A DNA stretch of 64,000 nucleotides from Halomicrobium urmianum (GTDB lineage: Archaea > Halobacteriota > Halobacteria > Halobacteriales > Haloarculaceae): positions 62,001 to 126,000 of the forward strand of contig NZ_CP084092.1 of the NCBI RefSeq assembly GCF_020217425.1. Reading direction: 5' to 3'. The translations under genes were made by a program, and so were the position numbers. Each line of letters begins with the position of its first letter. Position 1 is the stretch's first letter. The notes under the pieces are model-generated. The model ran no database searches and was not told where the DNA came from. It saw nothing but the letters and a program-made list of their open reading frames with translations. Positions 52,175 to 62,725 of the stretch are shown in pieces.

Positions 52175-53047
52175 TCACGTCGCTTCGCCGCGAACGCCTT
52201 CGTCGATCGACAGGACGTACCTGACCGCCGCAGCGGCGGCGAGGAGGATCGGGAGCACAGTCAACACCAGCGCGAGCGGCGAGATGGTCAGTACAACGCC
52301 GGCCGCGATCACGACGGTCATCGCGGCGATGCTCACGGCGAGGGTCGCACCGAGAACCAGGCAGACGCCCGTCAGCAGGTATCCCCAGGGTCGGTCGCGG
52401 TAGAGCCAGACGGCGGCGATCGTCAGTGACGGGACGACGACCGACAGGTCGACGAAGTGCGTGACGAGCACCTGCTGGCCCGACTCCGCGACGTTGGGCG
52501 GTGGCGTCCCCGCGAGCAGCGCCGGGAGCAGGTCGGACAGCCAGAGGACTGTTAGACCGGCCGCGATGACCAGAAGGAACCCGGCGTACGTGGTCCGGGA
52601 GATGCGGCCGGCGAGCGCTCGTTCGGCCGCGCCGGGGTCGCTGTCGACGAGGCCGCCGACGAGCGTGAACAGCGAGAGACCGAACAGCGTGGCGTACACG
52701 AGGAAGAAGGCGTTGAAGGCCACCTGCAGAGCAGCGTGTGTCCACATGTAGGTCATGTACGCGAGGCCACCGAGCCAGAGCATCCGACCCTGCAGTGACC
52801 CTCGACGGGCGTACCAGAGTCCGACCGCGAGGACGGGGACGCCGGCGACGAGTATCGTGAGGTCCTGGACGCGCCAGAGCGTGACGATCCCCGCGGGATC
52901 GACGTAGTGGCCGGGCCGGAGGAGTCCCGAGAGCGTCGTCACCACCGAGAGACCGAGTATCGTGAGCGTCGTCCAGACCTGCCATCGACGGAGGGTATCG
53001 GCCGCCGCCGGTCTGCGTCCGTTCCCAGTCATCCTGCTGCCGGACAT
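52175..53047 (-). CDS. Eight-helix membrane protein of unknown function (paralogue of 28466-29281)
   Basis: A 290-residue membrane protein, about eight helices, convergent with the metal-sensor gene (6-bp gap). Sequence blocks shared with 28466-29281 show the two belong to one uncharacterised family (for example LRPGHYVDPAG versus FVPGFYRDAPV, LWLSDLLPALLAGTPPP). Start choices are ATG 53047 (MSGSRMTGNG) or 53032 (MTGNGRRP); the choice is uncertain. Upstream sequence is an antisense extension and not part of it. Function unknown. Confidence 0.8.
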   Translation of the reverse strand: MSGSRMTGNGRRPAAADTLRRWQVWTTLTILGLSVVTTLSGLLRPGHYVDPAGIVTLWRVQDLTILVAGVPVLAVGLWYARRGSLQGRMLWLGGLAYMTYMWTHAALQVAFNAFFLVYATLFGLSLFTLVGGLVDSDPGAAERALAGRISRTTYAGFLLVIAAGLTVLWLSDLLPALLAGTPPPNVAESGQQVLVTHFVDLSVVVPSLTIAAVWLYRDRPWGYLLTGVCLVLGATLAVSIAAMTVVIAAGVVLTISPLALVLTVLPILLAAAAAVRYVLSIDEGVRGEAT

Positions 53048-53172
53048 GGTTCGGTCACGGCCGACTATTGGACGCAGCATCCGATAAGTTACCGACGCGC
53101 ACGCGCTACCCCGGTGGCGCCTCTCCTGGCACTCGTGGTCAGTCCAGGGCCACGGCGGAACCGCGGAGACCT

Positions 53173-55914
<2,742 letters not shown>

Positions 55915-56367
55915 ACTGGTTGGTCTGTTTACAACCCACTCCGATCCGTTTTTCGCCGCCGGGCCTCGTCACCCTCGGACTGGCGTACTGTGGCGAGACT
56001 CTCGCACGCATCTCCGGCGACCTGAACCCGTCGAACGAGAATCCTGCTCGACGACGGCTACGACTGGAGCCACGATCGACGGGACTGGCAACTGGGCCCA
56101 GTTCGAAGCTCGTCTTCGAGCCCATCGTCGCATCTACCCGATAACGTATCGCGCTACTCTGGACCCCGTTGGGAGGCCTGCACGTGGTGAACACATCGGC
56201 TGTTCCGTGATCGTCTCGGCGACGTTCCCGAGAGGTGTCCGAGCGAAGCGGCCACGGCCGCCGCTCACTCCTTCCGTCTCACCGTAACTGGCTGAGCGCG
56301 TGTCCTCGCCACCTGTAACGCGGCACCTTGGATTTTGTACTCACGGCGCGTATTGCGAACGAGACTC
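55915..56367. other. 453-bp intergenic region, lower-GC boundary
   Basis: It separates the P2-type ATPase (start 55914, minus) from the SDR gene (start 56368, plus). The base composition begins to fall toward 56.2 kb. A promoter for the ATPase is likely near tttacaacccactccg (about 55929-55944), and for the SDR near ccttggattttgtactcac (about 56327-56345). No gene is supported. Confidence 0.5.
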
Positions 56368-57096
56368 ATGCTCGAGAACAAAGTCGCAATAGTCACCGGC
56401 GGATCGACGGGGATCGGCAAAGCAACTGCTGCCAAGTTCATCGAGTACGGTGCAGACGTGGTGATCGCAAACCGCTCGGCTGATACGGGTCAGGAGGCCG
56501 CTGAGCAACTCGATTGTGACTTTACGCAGTGTGACGTCGCAGAGTACGACCAAGTCGAAGCGCTCGTCGAAGCCACCGTCGAGAAGTACGGACAGCTAGA
56601 CGTGATGACAAACAACGCGGGAATCGGCCGGATCGGGACGGTCGAGAACACGTCACTCGATGACTGGCACGACGTAATGCGAATCAATTTGAACGGCGTC
56701 ATGCACGGGACGCGAGCGGCGATGCCCCACCTGAAGGAGTCAGAAGGAAGTGTCGTCAACATCGCGTCGATCTACGGTCTCGTCGCTGGCCCAGGAGCAA
56801 CTGCCTACGCGACGGCCAAAGGTGGGATCGTCAACTTCACGCGGTCGGTTGCGGTCGATTACGCCAAACAGAACGTCCGGGTCAACAGCATCTGTCCGGG
56901 CTTCGTCGAAACTCCGATGACCGAACCAAATTTCAGGGACGAAGAGTTCTACGAGTATGTTCACGGGCAGACTCCAATGGGACGGGTCGCCCAACCGGAG
57001 GAAGTTGCCGGCCTCGCGATGTTCCTCGCCTCTGACGAGGCCTCGTACATTACGGGAGCGAACGTCCCTGTTGACGGTGGCTGGACAGCACAGTGA
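56368..57096 (+). CDS. Short-chain dehydrogenase/reductase (SDR, glucose-1-dehydrogenase-like)
   Basis: A 242-residue classical SDR. The cofactor motif TGGSTGIGKATAAKF lies at about 11-25, NNAGIGR at about 80, the catalytic Ser-Tyr-Lys triad in VNIASIYG and AYATAKGGIVNF, and the NSICPGFVETPM tail. It uses NAD(P) to oxidise or reduce an alcohol; substrate unknown. ATG 56368 is chosen as it starts LENKVAIVTGG. The coding DNA is less GC-rich than neighbouring genes (frequent AT-ending codons), consistent with import. The stop TGA (57094-57096) coincides with the TGAC that begins an IS1341 right-end remnant. Confidence 0.9.
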   Translation: MLENKVAIVTGGSTGIGKATAAKFIEYGADVVIANRSADTGQEAAEQLDCDFTQCDVAEYDQVEALVEATVEKYGQLDVMTNNAGIGRIGTVENTSLDDWHDVMRINLNGVMHGTRAAMPHLKESEGSVVNIASIYGLVAGPGATAYATAKGGIVNFTRSVAVDYAKQNVRVNSICPGFVETPMTEPNFRDEEFYEYVHGQTPMGRVAQPEEVAGLAMFLASDEASYITGANVPVDGGWTAQ

Positions 57097-57400
57097 CGTG
57101 CTTGCACGACTACAGTCGTGGGTTTCCCACTGGTGTCGGCCGGGCAGGTCACTCCTGCAGGGTGGGAATCGAAGCGTTGTGACCGACGGCGCTGACTCCA
57201 CCACGAAGCCGGTACTCGTGTCCCGTCTGAGGTTTCGAGGAATCTCGTTTTGTGTCGGTCGGCTCGCTGTTTTGGTTTCGGCTCTCGCCGTGGCAACAGC
57301 GAGTCGACTGTCGGCTTTCCGCATTCGGGCGTTCCTGCGCGCGGTCGCTCAAGCCAGCTCACGGCGCGATGCCACGACATCAGTCGTGGGTTTTGCCCTG
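57094..57400 (-). mobile_element. Decayed IS1341-type element: two right-end hairpins and tnpB 3' scrap
   Basis: Right-end hairpins CACGAC-TACA-GTCGTG (57105-57120) and CCACGAC-ATCA-GTCGTGG (57372-57389), both followed by GGTTT, lie in the same orientation, as two nested right ends. Between them, minus-strand reading gives frameshifted scraps (for example TRVPASWW and VSAVGHNASIPTLQE) that look like the C-terminus of an IS1341-type TnpB. No intact gene. The SDR stop codon overlaps the left tip. Confidence 0.6.
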
Positions 57401-57441
57401 CCTTACATCATCATTATTGTTCATCGAGAACATGGCACGAT

Positions 57442-58185
57442 ATGGAAGCCGATCCGTCCACCCGTCCATCGTTCCAGATCACTCACGAGACAACGCCGTC
57501 AGAGAAGCTCGTAGCCGGCTTCTCGTCGTTTGGGCTAGCCGGGCTCACCGCAGTCGACTTCCTGACCGATCAACTCGATCTGGAGGAAACCGGCTACATC
57601 TCGACTGAGGCGCTTCCGTCGATTACGCCCTTCGAGAACGGCACACCCCGCCACCACACCAGACTCTTTTCTCGATCCGATCTGGATATTACCCTGCTGG
57701 TGAACGAGCTGTTCGTACCGCCGTGGGCGGCCGATCCGTTTGCGAAGTCCGTCCTCGAATGGACTGACACGAATACCGTTCAGGAGATCACGATTCTCTC
57801 GGGTATCCCTCTTCCCCACGGTCCACAGGAGCACCAGGTGTTCTACGTCGCTACCGAAGATTACCAGAGCGAACAGCTGGCGTCTACCGATATCCCGGCG
57901 ATGGGCGCTGGATTCCTCGACGGTGTCAATGCTAGCCTCGTCGGTCGCGGGATGGATACCGACCTCCGCGTCGGCGTCTTCGTTACACCAGTCCATCAAC
58001 GGATCCCGGACGTCGAAGCGGCCCTCCGACTTCTCGTCGCCGCTGAACGGCTGTACGGCCTCGATATCGATACGACAGCCCTCGAACAGTTTGCGCGCGA
58101 AATCGAACAGTACTACCGCGGTCTCGAAGATCGATTACAGGCGATGGACCAGACGGACAGTTACGACGACCGGATGTATATGTGA
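57442..58185 (+). CDS. PAC2-family (proteasome assembly chaperone 2) protein
   Basis: A 247-residue PAC2-family protein. It has the early GFSSFGLAGLTAVDFLTDQL, ending GLDIDTTALEQFAREIEQYY and a C-terminal acidic tail. Archaeal PAC2 proteins belong to the ATP-grasp-free chaperone-like family; the function in haloarchaea is not proven. Leucine-rich middle region matches the fold. Coding DNA is lower in GC than average. ATG 57442 follows IS debris directly; transcript probably starts near ttattgttcatcg at about 57413-57425. Confidence 0.85.
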   Translation: MEADPSTRPSFQITHETTPSEKLVAGFSSFGLAGLTAVDFLTDQLDLEETGYISTEALPSITPFENGTPRHHTRLFSRSDLDITLLVNELFVPPWAADPFAKSVLEWTDTNTVQEITILSGIPLPHGPQEHQVFYVATEDYQSEQLASTDIPAMGAGFLDGVNASLVGRGMDTDLRVGVFVTPVHQRIPDVEAALRLLVAAERLYGLDIDTTALEQFAREIEQYYRGLEDRLQAMDQTDSYDDRMYM

Positions 58186-58229
58186 CGGCCTCCCAGCGAA
58201 CTCGACTCTCTTTCGACGGCTCCCTCGAT

Positions 58230-58559
58230 TCATCCGACGAGTGCGACGGCTATTGGAAGCCACGTGTAGGTGAGTACGACGATTGCGACGACGCCGGTCA
58301 GTGGAAAGAGAACGACTGGAAGGAGGCTCGTCGCAGGGATCGGGATCGTCTCGGTCACCCACCAGACTGCGATCCAGAGAGTGACTGCGAGCGCTGCGTT
58401 TGCGGACGGGGAGACGTCGAACGGTGGAAACAGGAGAAAGCCGGTGCACAGTGCTGGCCCCGGAACCAGTCCGACCTGCTGCCGAGTACGATCCGGAGGG
58501 GTTCTGGCGTATATCTGGGGACGTACGATCGGTTTGACGTATCGTCGCGTCGTAGCCAT
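58230..58559 (-). pseudogene. DASS-family transporter gene with internal deletion
   Basis: A 109-codon frame. The first 90 codons encode the N-terminal part of a divalent-anion:Na+ symporter (SLC13/DASS): ALAVTLWIAVWWVTETIPIP and PATSLLPVVLFPLTGV are characteristic. It then jumps to VAIVVLTYTWLPIAVALVG, which looks like the last membrane segment of such transporters, followed by stop. About 350 residues are missing in between, so this is a scarred copy left by an in-frame deletion. It is convergent with the PAC2 gene and divergent from the UspA gene. Confidence 0.75.
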
Positions 58560-58570
58560 CAGACGCGATC

Positions 58571-59443
58571 ATGTACGACGCTGTTCTGGTGCCCACGGAC
58601 GGTAGCGATCCGGCAACTGCCGCAGTCGACCGCGCGATCGCGATCGCCGAGCGGTTCGACGCGTCCCTTCACGTGATCCACGTCGCTGAGCTCGTCGACG
58701 TCCCGGCGGACGTCGAGACGGAAGCGCGCGACGCACTCGCCGACCGTGCGGAGTCGATCTTGACCCCGATAGCGGAACGAGCGACTGCGGCCGGCCTGGC
58801 GGTCTCGACCGAGGTGGTCGAGACGGCCGATCCGGTACACAGTACCGTCCTCGACTACGCGGACGACCACGACGTGGACCTGATCGTGATGGGAACGCAC
58901 GGTCGCTCCGGCCTCGACCGCATCATCCTGGGGAGCGTCGCCGAGCGGACGCTACGCACTGCCCGGACGCCAGTGCTCGTCGTCCCGGACGAAGACGATC
59001 AGGACTGGGACGTCGAGAGCGTGCTGGTCCCGACAGACGGCAGCGACGGGGCCGACGCCGCTGCCGACCACGCCATCGATCTCTGCGAGGCCACTGACGC
59101 GGCGTTGCACGCCGTCAACGTCGTCGACCTCAGGGCGTTCTGGGGCGACGTCGGCAGCGTCACCATCCTGGACACGCTGGAAACGGTCGGAGAGGAGGCC
59201 GTTGACGACGTCGCTCGCCGCGCCGAAGCGGCCGGCCTGCAGTCCGTCGAGACGTCCGTGCTCAGCGGGACGCCAGCCCGGGCGATTGTCGACTACGCCG
59301 ACGACCACGACGTGGACCTGATCGTGATGGGTACCCAGGGCCGCTCCGGCCTCGACCGGTACCTGCTGGGCAGCGTCGCCGAGCACGTCGTTCGCCTGGC
59401 GGACCGGCCGGTCATGACGCTCGCGTCGGGGAACGACGAGTGA
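58571..59443 (+). CDS. Tandem universal stress protein (two UspA domains)
   Basis: A 290-residue protein with two UspA domains (about 1-140 and 150-288). Each ends with the ATP-binding motif, GTHGRSGLDRIILGSVAE in the first and GTQGRSGLDRYLLGSVAE in the second. The first domain starts MYDAVLVPTDGSDPATAAV, the second VLVPTDGSDGADAAADH. UspA proteins bind ATP or AMP and respond to stress; targets are unknown. The tandem form is common in haloarchaea. It starts 12 bp after the deleted transporter's start codon on the opposite strand, so promoter space is tight. Confidence 0.92.
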   Translation: MYDAVLVPTDGSDPATAAVDRAIAIAERFDASLHVIHVAELVDVPADVETEARDALADRAESILTPIAERATAAGLAVSTEVVETADPVHSTVLDYADDHDVDLIVMGTHGRSGLDRIILGSVAERTLRTARTPVLVVPDEDDQDWDVESVLVPTDGSDGADAAADHAIDLCEATDAALHAVNVVDLRAFWGDVGSVTILDTLETVGEEAVDDVARRAEAAGLQSVETSVLSGTPARAIVDYADDHDVDLIVMGTQGRSGLDRYLLGSVAEHVVRLADRPVMTLASGNDE

Positions 59444-59626
59444 TCGGCCCGTCAGTGTCCATCTGTCCTCGCGGTCCAATTCGTCCGGGTGATCCGCCTC
59501 GATCTGGGAGCGCCCAGTCGTTCGCCGTACACGTGCCAGTCCAGTTCTGACGGCCGGCTGCGGAGCGAATACCCTGGTGAGACACAGCTGATTACCAGAA
59601 TGCATCGTCTCTGGACCAGTGATAAC

Positions 59627-59640
59627 TAGTATCAATACTA
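59627..59640. promoter_or_regulatory. TAGTAT-CA-ATACTA inverted repeat at the DoxX-2 promoter
   Basis: A perfect 6-2-6 inverted repeat directly abutting the TATA-like ctttatta (59641-59648). DoxX-2 ATG is at 59693. A repressor or activator binding here would control transcription initiation. Confidence 0.5.
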
Positions 59641-59692
59641 CTTTATTACCCCTTCCGACCTCTACCCAAGTAGGAAGTTTCCTTCCGTAATC

Positions 59693-60268
59693 ATGACTGC
59701 TTCACCGATCTCCACTGACGCCCGCAATACCTTCGAGAGTACCATCGGCGGCTACACGGTCGGCGGCCGTGCCCACAGCCTGTCGGCCTGGTTCGTCCTC
59801 GCCCTCCGGCTGATGATGGGCTACGCGTTCGCCTATTCAGGATTCACCAAGATCGTCGCCGCGGAGCCGTTCAGCGCCGGCGGGTACCTGTCCAACGTCG
59901 CAGCGACCAACGGCAACCCGCTGGCCGGCGTGTTCGCCTGGATGGGATCGACCCCGTGGTTCGTCGAGTTCGCCAACGTGGCCGTTCCGTGGGGCGAGCT
60001 GCTCATCGGCCTCGGCCTGCTCGTCGGCGCCGTCGTCCGCCTCGCGGCGTTCTTCGGCGCGCTGATGATGCTCATGTTCTACTTCGGGAACTGGGAGATC
60101 GCCCACGGCGTGATCAACGGCGACTTCGCGTACATGCTCGTGTTCCTCGCCGTCGCCGCCTTCGGCGCCGGCCGGATCCTCGGGCTCGACGCCTACATCG
60201 AGCAGTACGAGGTCGACGGCGAGACGCTCATCGAGCGCTACCCCGTCCTCGAGTACGTGCTCGGATGA
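59693..60268 (+). CDS. DoxX-family membrane protein 2
   Basis: A 191-residue DoxX-family protein with four helices, closely similar to the copy at 48642-49196 (FVLALRLMMGYAFAYSGFTK; FANVAVPWGELLIGLGLLVG; LMFYFGNWEIAHGVINGDFA; GAGRILGLDAYIEQYEVDG). Start ATG 59693 gives MTASPISTDARNTF. Its stop TGA (60266-60268) coincides with the tip of an IS1341 right end (TGACATCCTCC). Promoter carries a perfect 6-2-6 palindrome next to the TATA-like element. The duplicate may have separate regulation from DoxX-1, which lacks that repeat. Function unknown. Confidence 0.9.
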   Translation: MTASPISTDARNTFESTIGGYTVGGRAHSLSAWFVLALRLMMGYAFAYSGFTKIVAAEPFSAGGYLSNVAATNGNPLAGVFAWMGSTPWFVEFANVAVPWGELLIGLGLLVGAVVRLAAFFGALMMLMFYFGNWEIAHGVINGDFAYMLVFLAVAAFGAGRILGLDAYIEQYEVDGETLIERYPVLEYVLG

Positions 60269-61600
60269 CATCCTCCCCGGCGTGAACGCCGGGGTTTCCC
60301 GAACGCAGGGATATTATGGTTCGCGGGATACCTGCTCTTGTGGGGCTACTTGCCCCGTGGATTTATCGAACAGGCGCACCACTGGCTGTGCCATCCAGCC
60401 GTTATCCCGATCTCCCCCGTCACAGGCGAGATTCGGGAGTCCCTTCTGTCGGATGTTCTCTGCCCCGTTCACGTCGGCGTTGGCGACCAGCCCACACGCC
60501 TCGCAGACGTACAGCCCACGCTCGACGCGCTGGTTGTCGTCGGTGGTTCCGCAAGGCGCACACGACTTCGAGGTATCGCGTTCGTCCACGCGCTCAACGC
60601 TGATGCCGCGCTCGGAGGCTTTGTATTCCAGCATCTCGATGAAGCGGTCGAACGCCCACCCGTGTAGATCCAGATTGCCGTGGTCGCTCCAGTCGGTTCC
60701 CTCGCGGATGCCCGAGAGGTCGCCCACGGCAATCGTCCCGACGTTTCGGGCGGTACACTCGGCCACCATATCTGCTGACACAGCGTGCAAGAAGTGGTCA
60801 CGTCTGCCCCGGCGCTTGCGGTCCAGTCGGTGCGCTGTGTGGGAGTCGCTATCGTCGCACTTCGCTCGCTCTTTCTGGAAGTAGTAGTCGTCCTCTTTGA
60901 GTGCGCCACCGGGGTACAGCAGGGCTTCGTCTCCGACCGCGATGGCGGCGAAGTTGCAGATGCCGAGGTCGATGCCCGCCACCTGGTCGCCGGGCGGTTC
61001 CGGGTCGCCAGTTTCGACGCGACAGACGATGTGTAACTCCCATTCATCGCCAGTCCAGACCGCCCGGACCTGCTGGACGTTTTGTACGTCCACGTCCGGG
61101 TCAGCGGCGTACTCACAGAGTACGAAGTCGGACCACGAGTCTTTGAGATTCGCTCCCTTTGAGAGTCGAATCCTGTTGTGGTCGGAATCGTGCTTGAAGC
61201 CGTCCTCTTTGAACGTGACCGTCGAGCGCGGGTGGTCGTCGCCGTGCTTGCGGTAGCCGGGCGGGTTCGCATCCCCGTTACCGTTCTCGCGGTGGGCGTA
61301 CCACGACTCGAACGCTTCAGCCAACTCTTCGAGAATTGCCTGACTGGATTGTGCGTTCAAATCCGCGTAGCGTTCGTGACTCTTGAGGTACGCTTTGAGC
61401 GCGCTGTCGCCTGGAATCGTGCCGGTTTCGTGCCAGATGCGGTCACACGTCCACCGGGCGACGTTCCAGAGTTTCGAGGCGGCAAACCCGAGCGAATCGA
61501 GGTCGTCACACACCTGCCGGTGGTTGCGGATGGATGCAACGTAGGTGCGCGTGACCTGATTCGCCATACATAGCCTATGACGGACTAGCTACATAATTGT
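60266..61600 (-). mobile_element. IS1341-type element with tnpB only
   Basis: A stand-alone tnpB element (minus strand) with a right-end hairpin CCCCGGCG-TGAA-CGCCGGGG (60275-60294) and tip TGACATCCTCC (60266 on). No tnpA is present, as usual for IS1341-type elements, which depend on TnpA supplied elsewhere or are domesticated. The left end lies around 61570-61610 and is not precisely visible. Inserted exactly at the stop codon of DoxX-2. Confidence 0.8.
60314..61567 (-). CDS. tnpB: TnpB of IS1341 type with atypical RuvC-II residue
   Basis: A 417-residue TnpB. RuvC-I Asp200 is in VAGIDLGICNF and RuvC-III Asp365 in NADVNGAENI. The zinc finger is C336xxC339 with C355 and C358. However, RuvC-II reads VGTIAVGDLSGIREG, with Gly282 where catalytic Glu normally precedes Asp-Leu. 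A Glu seven residues later (Glu289) could substitute. The protein may thus be a nuclease with a rearranged site or a nuclease-dead, RNA-guided DNA binder. Start is MANQVTRTYVASI. It stands alone, without tnpA. Compare the canonical TnpB at 30646-31884. Confidence 0.88.
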   Translation of the reverse strand: MANQVTRTYVASIRNHRQVCDDLDSLGFAASKLWNVARWTCDRIWHETGTIPGDSALKAYLKSHERYADLNAQSSQAILEELAEAFESWYAHRENGNGDANPPGYRKHGDDHPRSTVTFKEDGFKHDSDHNRIRLSKGANLKDSWSDFVLCEYAADPDVDVQNVQQVRAVWTGDEWELHIVCRVETGDPEPPGDQVAGIDLGICNFAAIAVGDEALLYPGGALKEDDYYFQKERAKCDDSDSHTAHRLDRKRRGRRDHFLHAVSADMVAECTARNVGTIAVGDLSGIREGTDWSDHGNLDLHGWAFDRFIEMLEYKASERGISVERVDERDTSKSCAPCGTTDDNQRVERGLYVCEACGLVANADVNGAENIRQKGLPNLACDGGDRDNGWMAQPVVRLFDKSTGQVAPQEQVSREP

Positions 61601-61679
61601 ATGCAAACCAGAGTGAAAGAGGAATATCTGGCCCGACAGACCTGCGTGGATTGTCACACCGGGCTACGCGATTCACGCA

Positions 61680-61693
61680 CGGCCTGAAGGCCG
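61680..61693. repeat. IS1341-like right-end hairpin remnant
   Basis: CGGCC-TGAA-GGCCG followed by ggattctc has the same TGAA loop and layout as the right-end hairpin at 60275-60294. No tnpB is attached. It lies between the lone tnpB element and the CPBP gene and is probably a decayed element end. Confidence 0.5.
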
Positions 61694-61788
61694 GGATTCT
61701 CTCGCTGAATCACGATAGGAACGTCGCAGCGCACCCCTCGGCGAAAACTGTCGACAAAACTATCTTTTTGGCCCGAGACTTCCTGCTC

Positions 61789-62667
61789 ATGCCCAGTGGC
61801 GTCTCCGCGTGGATCGATCGGCATCGGATCGCTGCCTTCCTGGCCATCGCGTACGGATTCACGTGGACGATCCAGGGAATCCTGGTCGTCACGGAAATGG
61901 AGGCGTCGTGGACGCTCTCGATCCTGGTCGGGTTCGGGGGCTTCGGACCGCCCCTGGGGGCCGCCGCCGTCGTCTGGGCGAGCGGGGGCGACCTCCGGGC
62001 GTGGATCGGCCAGTTCTTCCGCTGGCGTATCGGCGCGAAGTGGTGGGCGGTCGCGCTCGGACTGCCGCTGCTCATTCTGGTCGCGGGGAGCGTCCTGTTC
62101 GTCCTCGGCGGCGGACCGATCGACCTGAGCGCGCTGCCCTTTCCGGGGATCTACCTCTTCGTGCTGGCCTGGGGGACGATCTGGGGTGGCGGCCAGGAGG
62201 AGCTCGGCTGGCGGGGGTTCATGGTGCCGCTGCTTCAGGACAGACACAGCGCGCTCGTCACTAGCCTGCTGGTCGGCGTCGCGTGGGCCGGGTGGCACCT
62301 GCCGCTGTTTCTCAACGCCAACACGACCCACGGCGCGTGGTCGATCACCCAGCAGGGCATCTGGATGGTGACGATCCTGACCGGGTCGGTCCTCTGGACG
62401 TGGATGTACAACGTCACGGGCGGGAGCGTCCTGGCCGTGGCGGTGTTCCACGCCGGGATCAACGCGATGGGCGTCTACCACCCCGCGGACCTGGCCGCCC
62501 TCGCCCCCGGCGGCGTGCCGGACCCGTGGCTCAACCTGCTGGCCGAGGTGACCGGCGCCGTCCCCCTCGTCGCGACCGCCGTCCTCGTCGTCCTGATTTA
62601 CGGCGGCGACCGACTGGCGAACCGCGAGACACCCGGGCCGGAGGTCGTCGGGCTCGATTCGGACTAG
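61789..62667 (+). CDS. CPBP-family intramembrane metalloprotease 2
   Basis: A 292-residue multi-spanning protein (about eight helices). CPBP motifs are visible: QEELGWRGFMVPL (EExxxR near residue 138), AGWHLPLFLN (second-motif His), and VFHAGIN (third-motif His). It belongs to the same family as 9389-10237, with which it shares layout but not close identity. Substrate unknown. ATG 61789 (MPSGVSAWIDRHR) is chosen because it precedes the first helix by a typical distance; upstream in-frame codons run into IS debris. The promoter may be aactatctttttgg (about 61758-61771). Confidence 0.87.
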   Translation: MPSGVSAWIDRHRIAAFLAIAYGFTWTIQGILVVTEMEASWTLSILVGFGGFGPPLGAAAVVWASGGDLRAWIGQFFRWRIGAKWWAVALGLPLLILVAGSVLFVLGGGPIDLSALPFPGIYLFVLAWGTIWGGGQEELGWRGFMVPLLQDRHSALVTSLLVGVAWAGWHLPLFLNANTTHGAWSITQQGIWMVTILTGSVLWTWMYNVTGGSVLAVAVFHAGINAMGVYHPADLAALAPGGVPDPWLNLLAEVTGAVPLVATAVLVVLIYGGDRLANRETPGPEVVGLDSD

Positions 62668-62725
62668 TCCGTCGACCGCGTCGACGCACCGCACCGACCC
62701 GGACTGACGACGCCCGGCTCCGTCG

